A program made the position numbers and the translations under genes. Below, in pieces: positions 57,804-64,000 of a stretch of DNA of 64,000 nucleotides (the first letter of the stretch is position 1; the number at the start of each line of letters is the position of its first letter). Source of the stretch: Dactylellina haptotyla (lineage: Eukaryota > Ascomycota > Orbiliomycetes > Orbiliales > Orbiliaceae). The DNA lies in NCBI GenBank assembly GCA_031310005.1, contig CM062379.1, positions 4,526,001-4,590,000 of the forward strand. Reading direction: 5' to 3'. Under the pieces are notes generated by a model. The model saw only the letters and a program-made list of their open reading frames with translations. It did not search any database and had not been told where the DNA came from.

Positions 57804-58532
57804 GCTAATGTTGTTGTAGGTCAGATAATTTTGAAGACCCTTTCTTTCCTTTTCCTCCTTTATTTTTTACATGTATCATTTTCAAAGAAAGTTCCCACGA
57901 CTACGAAGGAATGCCCTTTCTATTTCTCGCTTGTTTTAGCATGACTCTAAAAGTTCTTAATCAGAGAAGGCACAAAAGAAAAAAGAGATATTTCCAAACT
58001 AGACATTGTTTTTGTTTGTCCGTCCCCTTTTTTATAATAATTTTCCTAACACGGCGTTCTTCATTTTTGGAATTTCAATGGAAACGATATCATCCTACTC
58101 AGAATAAGACGAAGCCCTTACATATGATAGTCAGTCGTCTTCTTGTAGTCTGCTGCCCCAAATAATTTTTTTTGTTCCGCTTCTAAGGATCACGCTTCAT
58201 TACTGTTGTTATTAGTTCTTTCAAGTAGAGCGTAAGATAGCTCCCGTGCGTATGTCTTAATGGATACATAGGTTAGTGGTTATTTCAGATGATAATAAAA
58301 TGGACAAACGAGAGGTAAAGAATTCTATCGCATAAAAATCTATTGAACTCAACATATTATATAAATAAGTGTCTGTACGCATGTAAGCAATGCTGTTATC
58401 AATGCAGTGTTTTACATACACGGCCAGTCCAGAAAACTCCGAAAATCAAGATTAGTGGGTGGATGGATGGATGAATGGATGGAAAGGATATCATTTAGAA
58501 ATCGTATGAATACAAGATAGAATATATACATA
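57804..58532. other. Convergent 3' flank between EDC4 and the KPWE-protein gene
   Basis: 730 nt, AT-rich, with a short TGGATGGA repeat (58459-58482). No supported gene. Confidence 0.65.
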
Positions 58533-59285
58533 TTACAACGTTGGTGGGGTTGGCCCAGGGCTCGGGAGACCATCGTTTACTTGCTCCGCGGCGACCTCCC
58601 AAGGTTTACGCCGCTGCTGCAGAGTGCTCTGGGTGGGTGGGGCGGCATTTATGGTATTTGGGATTTCTCTGATGCCCGGAATGGGTTTGCCAGAGGTGAT
58701 TAGCTCGACGATCTGGGCGAACGAGGTTGGGTATGGAGATTTATCATCGCCACCTGATGCGGGCAGGGAGGGGGGCAGGCCGTCAGTAGGGGTATCAGAA
58801 GGATTGTTAGGGTTGCCACTTCCGCGGCTGCCCGCGGATTCGGGTGTGGGATCTAGCGGCGGGCCGACCTCGCAGGATGGGGAACGGCATCTGGGGCCCG
58901 AAGTTTCCTCGCGATCTAGCCATGCGCTGTAGAGCGGAAAGGAGATGAGACGGGACATCTTGCGGGCATAGAAGAAGCATTTCGCCTGGCGAGTGAGCTG
59001 GCGGACCTGGGCGGGGTCGGTCGTGGTGGCGAGGATTTGGTTTAGGCCGGACTGGTGTAGATTTTGTCAGAAATATGCATTACAATAAATATATACATTC
59101 CCGTCGATTTGAGGATGCCTAGAAGGTTTGGGTCAAAACCAACATACCTGGAACTCCGGGTCATCCTCCCAGCAGTAGTTCTCCAGCGATAGGAAGAGAT
59201 GGTCGTCCTCCGGCGAGAACTCCTGCGGCTTGGAGGGGTCTGTTTCGTCGAGGACCTGGCTCGCTGGCGTGGACGGGGCGGCCAT
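58533..59285 (-). CDS. KPWE-motif protein, Pex39-like (peroxisomal import)
   Basis: Two exons (59285-59148, 59051-58533) encode 218 residues. The N-terminal half is helical: EFSPEDDHLFLSLENYCWED, then FQSGLNQILATTTDPAQVRQ, QAKCFFYARKMSRLISFPLY. A disordered Gly/Pro/Ser stretch follows. Near residue 155 comes YPTSFAQIVELITSGKPIPG, then IREIPNTINAAPP, ending in RRKPWEVA. The segment Y-P-x-S-F-x-x-I-V-E-L-I-x-S-G-K-x-I-P-G-I-x-x-I-P followed by K-P-W-E defines a small domain shared, as I recall, with Pex39 proteins (human C6ORF226, yeast Yjr012c), which assist PTS2 receptor Pex7. The function is therefore inferred from a short motif. Fungal proteins with this helical N-terminus are longer than the human one. 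It lies between EDC4 and Scd6. Confidence 0.78.
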
Positions 59286-60247
59286 TTGTTCGATACAAAT
59301 ATATACAAATATCTATGTATATATATATATATATACTTTGTAGATTAAGATATTTATATCGTATATCGGTGTGTCTGCGAGCTAGCTATCCCTGGGTGGG
59401 AATTGTGGGCGCTCTGCGCGGCGGTGGTCGCTGGCGGTGGTGCGCAGGAGGATGTGTTGCGCGTTGTTGGATCGGGCGTCTCTCCGCAAACGTCACCGCC
59501 GCAGTCCGCAGCGTATACGTACGTATCATATCTATGCAGCGCGCACCGGTGTACAGTGGAAGGAAGACGGCCGCCGGCTCAGAGACGAGATCGCGAGACG
59601 GCGGGTCCTGCTGCTAGCAAGCAGGGAGACCATCTCCGCCGGGTCCAAAGACGCCTCGCCAGCTCAATTGGCCCTGCTTTCCCGCGTCGGCCGGAGAGCG
59701 CGGTGCAGCAGCGTTGTGGGAGAACTTGCGGGCACAAAACCTGTGCGGGCGGTCCCCCCAGCCAGCTTCCCGGCCTTTCTCTTTCCATCACCACCACCAC
59801 CACCTCAACCTCAACCTCAACCTCCATCTTCCTCCCATCAACCACCATCCATCCACCTATCCATCCATCCATCCATCAACACCACCGCGCTTCATCACCA
59901 TCCCCCTCCTCCGCGCCACTAATCATCAGGCTCTTCTCTCTTAACGAATCCCTTTCTTCAATTCTCTTCTTTCTAGCCCATTCTTCTGCTTTTTCCTTTT
60001 CAAACTCGTCCTTGTTGTCCTTCGCGTGTCCTTTTTTTTTTTTTTTTTTTTCCTTCCCTTCTCCCCTCCTCTATATATTTTTATGACCACCTGTCACGTC
60101 TTACGTCTGTATCCACTTCACAAATACATCTAATAGCATAACCGCCTTTACTCTTCCCGATTTTTCTCCCCCTTCCCCTCCCATCTCTCCTCCAACCCTT
60201 TCTTTTCTTCCCGCGAATATTCTAGCTTGTGCTTCTGGTCATTCGAT
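59286..60247. promoter_or_regulatory. Divergent region between the KPWE-protein gene and SCD6, rich in simple repeats
   Basis: 960 nt. It contains a TA run (59318-59336), tandem CTCAAC-type hexamers (about 59799-59824), CCAT tetramers (about 59850-59878), a 20-nt T run (60032-60051) and pyrimidine-rich sequence up to the SCD6 start. Open frames through the repeats are judged spurious. Confidence 0.6.
60032..60051. repeat. Poly-T tract upstream of SCD6
   Basis: About twenty consecutive T about 200 nt before the SCD6 ATG; poly-dA/dT tracts are common nucleosome-excluding promoter elements in fungi. Confidence 0.85.
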
Positions 60248-62249
60248 ATGTCCGAATTTATTGGGTGTGTATATCCCGTCACCACCAGCCCAACCATGCT
60301 CAAAGACACGTTATCGTATACGCAACAGCCCGCTAACATATACATACCTTTTGCCCTAGCTCACGCATTTCCTTGATCTCGCGTAGCGATATTCGGTATG
60401 TGGCAGCTCTTCTAAACACACTGGCTCTTAAGTTATTGTCCTAACTTGTCCTTTGGCTTGTGCGGTTAGCTATGTCGGAACCCTGCATCAGATTGACTCT
60501 GAAAACTCAACCGTTGGCCTGGAGAATGTCACCAACCACGGAACAGAAGGCCGATGCGCCGACCCTTCCAATGAAGTCGACGGCACCGACGAAGTTTACG
60601 ATTACATTGTCTTCCGGGGAAGTGATGTAAAAGACTTGCGTATGGAGGCACCTGAAGCTACTCAGAAACCGCCTCCCCAGCCTTCATTCCCTAATGATCC
60701 CGCAATCATCAACGTAAGTCGCTCTATTGAATTTTTTTGGTGTTTCCTGCCAAACCGTATTCTTTGTCCCAAAAAGTCTTTCCTCCACATGATGAAGTAT
60801 TTCGGATGTAAAATTTTTTTTAAATTGTCAATGTCCTAAAGCGCAAACCATGCGGATATTTCCGTTGCCTTCCTTCTGACTTCGAGGTTTCGAAAACCAC
60901 TTTCTTTACCTTTATACTTTCGTAATTGCTACTCAATAGCTTGGTGGGGCAATGCTAATACGGATCCAACATGTTAGGCTCAGAGGCCGCCCGGCTACCC
61001 CGCGCAACAATTCCCTCCATACCCACAGAATGGTCGTGGACAACCGCAACCACCTTTCAACCAGAACTTCCCACAAGGGTTCTATCCACATCCTGGTCAG
61101 ATGGGACCCGGAGGGAGGTTTTATGGGCAACCTCCTTATATGGGAGGTTTCCCCGGCGGGCCTGGAGCGCCCGGATTCCCACCTGGTGCACCAGGCGGCC
61201 CATTTCCATATGGCATGCCGCCTCATCCTCCATTCCCCGGACCTGTACCACCTCAAAACCAGCAAGGTCCGCCAGGGAATGCCCGAAGCCGCGCCGGTAC
61301 GCAAACTGGCCCAGGGCAAGGAAAAGTAGAGCTTCCTGTCAATACCACCGAAATAAAAGATAAAGCTGTCGAGGCTGGTGCCTCTGCCTCGGGTCAACAG
61401 CCACCACCCCCACCTCTGGAGTCAAAGCCTGATGTTGCCACGGCTTTAGCTCAACCTCCACTAGCTCTTAACCAGCCGACGGGACCACGAAATCCTGCAG
61501 GTCGGGGCAGAGGAACTGGACGTGGCCGTGGAAGCTTTGGAGGTATCCAGCCGGGACACACCCAAACTGGCACCACAATCACAACAACTACCACAACAAT
61601 CGTTCCAGTTGGTCCAGCGGCTCCAGTGCAACCCGGTACAGATTCCCCTGGACTCGCCGATCTGGAGCGAAAAGTTCAAGCGATGAAACTCAAACAGACC
61701 AACGGAGCCGCTCCACCGGTTCGCCCAGCCAATAACGGTCCGATGCATCGTGGGAGAGGTCGCGGACGCGCTGGAATGCCCCACCAAACCAGGAAGATGG
61801 AAGTTCCGAATACGGATTACGACTTCGAATCGGCGAACGCCCGTTTCACCAAGGTTGCGGAGGGTGAAGATGCTGTAACCGCTGGCTCAGGTATAGCAGA
61901 AGGCTCTGCAGAAGCCAGGAAACCTTCGATCGATCAGGACGCCAAACCAGCTATCCTCCCTCCTGAAGGCGGGTATTACAATAAAGGCAGCTCCTTCTTT
62001 GACAATATTAGCTGCGAGAACAAGGAAAGAGCAGAAGCCAAGGAAAGTGGTGCAGACGGTCGACCAGGTGCCCATCGTAGGAACGAGGAGGTTAGAAAGA
62101 ACATCGAGACTTTTGGTCAAGGGTCTGTTGATAGCGGCTACAACAGACGCGGAGGGTGGCGTGGGGGCCGAGGTGGCCGTGGTCGGGGCAATTTTAGAGG
62201 GCGAGGTCGCGGAGGCGGTCAGTCACAACCGGTGAGAGCTACTAGCTAG
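60248..62249 (+). CDS. SCD6: Scd6/Lsm14/Sum2-type RNA-binding translation repressor and decapping activator
   Basis: Four exons (60248-60264, 60360-60395, 60470-60713, 60978-62249) encode 522 residues. Residues 1-90 are the LSm14 domain: MSEFIGSRISLISRSDIRYV, GTLHQIDSENSTVGLENV, VYDYIVFRGSDVKDLRM. A Pro/Gly/Gln-rich region and an RGRGTGRGRG block follow. The DFDF box is NTDYDFESANARF (near 360), then the FFD box YYNKGSSFFDNIS and the TFG box NIETFGQGSVDSGYNRR, and a C-terminal RGG tail. This order is that of Scd6/Lsm14/Trailer hitch, which binds eIF4G, Dhh1 and Edc-type factors in P-bodies. The intron 60714-60977 (264 nt) is the longest in the window but has a good GCTAATA branch site. A donor-like GTGAGA sits just before the stop, so a short extra 3' exon cannot be excluded. 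Confidence 0.92.
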
Positions 62250-63215
62250 GGCCAAGCTCCTCCCGAAAACCCCGCGCCTCAAGCCAACCCTCAACCTCAA
62301 CTACGTAAACCTCACCTCCCCCGCCGGCCCCTGGGGCAAACACCGAATACCTGATCCGTCCAGAGGGCTGGAGACCGGCCCAAAAAACCGACTCCTCAAC
62401 CAGGATATCAACCATCTCTTTAATGTCTTAGGGTTCCGATAATGCAACAAAAGCGTTGCTTCAATTTTAAATATATGTTTTCCCGCAGCCTTGTTTTATC
62501 ATCATGGCAAATCCAAAATATCACGAGTTCTCGAGCCCGGAGGCGAGAATCGAATACTTATCAAATACCAACATGTTCTGAACAGTGTCTCTCCTCCGCT
62601 TTGGTTTTATTCTTAGTTACCTCACCCAATATCCTCTCCTCTGGCTACTGACTGGTTAGGCGTGAAGGTTCTGTCTTTTTTATTTTTCTCGCGTGTTTCT
62701 GCTTTTTTTATTTAGTATACCGTGGGGGAACCATGTAAATGTTATGATCTGGAGAGCAACAAGGAGTTGGAAGGCTTCTCTCTATCAATATCTGGCAATA
62801 TTATCAAAAAAGTCGGACAGAAAAGGACAGGATTACTGTGTCGATGGAGCATTTGTAACGCGATGCTACAGCTAACGACACTTTTAAATAAATATATAAA
62901 ATACTCTGGTTCTTCTGCTCAGCAGAGAACTCTCGACACATACTCTTTCCGCCCGTACACCGTAAACTTGTCACCCTAAATAACTCTACGCAATGTTTTG
63001 TGCGTAGGTGGGTTCTCATGAAATAGGCTGTCATAATATATTTACAAGACGCTTGTTGTACATGTTCTTAGGTCCCAACTGTTCTCCGAACTTTATGTTC
63101 TTGAGAACTTCTTTTTTGATAATTAATGGACGCCGAAACTCCAAACCTCAAGGTCTATCAAGGGGAAACTCTCGCATTCGTCTAGTTTTGGCCCCTTCCA
63201 GGAGATTGATTCTAA
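62250..63215. other. Convergent 3' flank between SCD6 and LIN1
   Basis: 965 nt, AT-rich towards the right. The first 150 nt after the SCD6 stop are C-rich. No supported gene. Confidence 0.65.
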
Positions 63216-64000
63216 CTAGAAGTCTGGCAACCTGGTCCAATCGTTTTCGCTTTCGCCTTTCCGTCGGAATACAACTCCCTCTTGGAAATAACCAGCGTCC
63301 TTCCATCCCTTCATTTCTGTCCCTCCATAAGGCCCGTGGATCTGCCCGTCGCCCTGACCATCACTCCACTTATACTCCCATTCGTCTACGAGCTCTTTAG
63401 ATTCTTCAGAAAACTCCTCTTGTACGGGCTCAACCCAAGGCTCGTTTGTTTCTTTCCTATATAACCGGGTAAGAGCCGCTCTTGTTTCATCGTATATCTC
63501 GTTGAAGCCTCGAGACAGTAATCTGTCTGCGGCTGTTGTAATCTTCTCAATCTGCTCCTTCCTCATTGTTTCCTTGGGATCCTCTGGCTCCTTGCCGCTA
63601 GCATCGACCTCCATGTCTTGCCCTTTCTTCTTTTGCCACGATTTCTTTGGCTTTGTTGTCTTCTTTCCTGTATTCAGTCTTGCAAGTGCTTCTAGTACCG
63701 TTTCTCCCCTCTCAAGACATAGGATCAAATCCGAGATAAGATCGCCAGTAATCAATTCGTCCTCCTCCCGTCTTTTCTGCCTGGCTTCCTGATCCCTTTT
63801 GTCCTGCGCCTCCTTTGCCTTTTTCATTTCTTTCTTGTTCACCCCTTCCAGCCATGAATCGTGCACGGCATCCGGGTCGATTGCTTTCCTCACAAAGTTT
63901 CCCTGATCGTCGAATTTCCCTTCTTCCATCTCATCTTTCATATTGAACTTATCCATCTTTGGTGCATTCTTTTTCTTCCCGCCAGGCCCAATCTCATCGT
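63216..64000 (-). CDS. LIN1: GYF-domain protein Lin1/CD2BP2 (U5 snRNP-associated), 5' end outside the window
   Basis: An open frame runs from the right edge (reading DEIGPGGKKKNAPKMDKF) to a stop at 63216, so the N-terminus is missing; about 260 residues are present. Features: an acidic/charged stretch with KAIDPDAVHDSWLEGVNKKE, a coiled-coil region rich in Lys/Glu/Arg, LISDLILCLERGETVLEALARL, and a C-terminal GYF domain (WEYKWSDGQGDGQIHGPYGG, MKGWKDAGYFQEGVVFRRKG). This order is that of human CD2BP2 and yeast Lin1 (Snu40), which associate with U5 snRNP protein Prp6/Dib1 and Pro-rich ligands. The GYF signature is present as W-x-Y-K-W and G-P-Y, with G-Y-F in the second half. No intron is seen in the visible part. 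Confidence 0.92.
   Translation of the reverse strand, partial: DEIGPGGKKKNAPKMDKFNMKDEMEEGKFDDQGNFVRKAIDPDAVHDSWLEGVNKKEMKKAKEAQDKRDQEARQKRREEDELITGDLISDLILCLERGETVLEALARLNTGKKTTKPKKSWQKKKGQDMEVDASGKEPEDPKETMRKEQIEKITTAADRLLSRGFNEIYDETRAALTRLYRKETNEPWVEPVQEEFSEESKELVDEWEYKWSDGQGDGQIHGPYGGTEMKGWKDAGYFQEGVVFRRKGESENDWTRLPDF

Noticed and set aside
59403-60086. 227-codon plus-strand frame upstream of SCD6
   Set aside because: Made largely of simple repeats (CTCAAC, CCAT, poly-T) with no family resemblance.

Overview
The window is nuclear DNA from a filamentous ascomycete (Pezizomycotina). Support comes from short GT-AG introns (mostly 45-90 nt, often with a CTAAC/CTAAT-like branch site), fungal-only families (Tom5, Nup57, the Abp2 ARS-binding protein, Pmp47, Pmt2) and about 55-60 percent coding density. 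Genes are intron-rich and many start with a tiny coding exon. The class (Leotiomycetes, Orbiliomycetes or other) cannot be fixed from the sequence alone. I recognise no transposon, retroelement, tRNA, rRNA or secondary-metabolite cluster.

Layout. 0-7 kb: TOM5 (+), NUP57 (-), complex I NDUFA8-type subunit (+), CTF4/sepB (-). 8-17 kb: a Faa2-type acyl-CoA synthetase (+), RPC82 (-), QCR2 (+), ATP synthase epsilon (+). 17-23 kb: MAK10 of NatC (+), peroxisomal carrier PMP47 (+). 23-27.6 kb: the largest gene-poor stretch. 27.6-37 kb: secreted CAP/PR-1 protein, SSP411/YyaL-type thioredoxin-fold protein, a WD40 protein and an orphan probably mitochondrial protein (all +). 37-44 kb: PMT2 and an Abp2-domain protein (both -), then a 2.3 kb gap. 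46-52 kb: carnitine acetyltransferase (+), a UBL-WLM metalloprotease-like protein (+) and a small three-exon membrane protein (-). 52.9-64 kb: EDC4/Ge-1 decapping scaffold (+), a KPWE-motif Pex39-like protein (-), Scd6/Lsm14 (+) and a GYF-domain Lin1/CD2BP2 protein (-) cut by the right edge.

Most genes are unrelated housekeeping functions, as is normal for fungal chromosomes. Two functional themes recur. One is peroxisomal and acyl metabolism: Faa2-type synthetase ending in PKL, Pmp47, carnitine acetyltransferase and a KPWE protein. The other is mRNA decapping: EDC4 and Scd6 lie 2.4 kb apart. Respiratory-chain and mitochondrial-import genes are also frequent (TOM5, NDUFA8, QCR2, ATP epsilon).

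Exon structures were worked out by hand from splice signals, reading phase and family resemblance. Every multi-exon model below keeps an open frame from ATG to stop (LIN1 is 5' partial). The most notable structural observations are two internal microexons (6 nt in PMP47; 8 nt in the SSP411 gene, encoding part of its CHWCH motif) and several genes missed by simple frame scanning. I did not find a convincing new multi-gene system.
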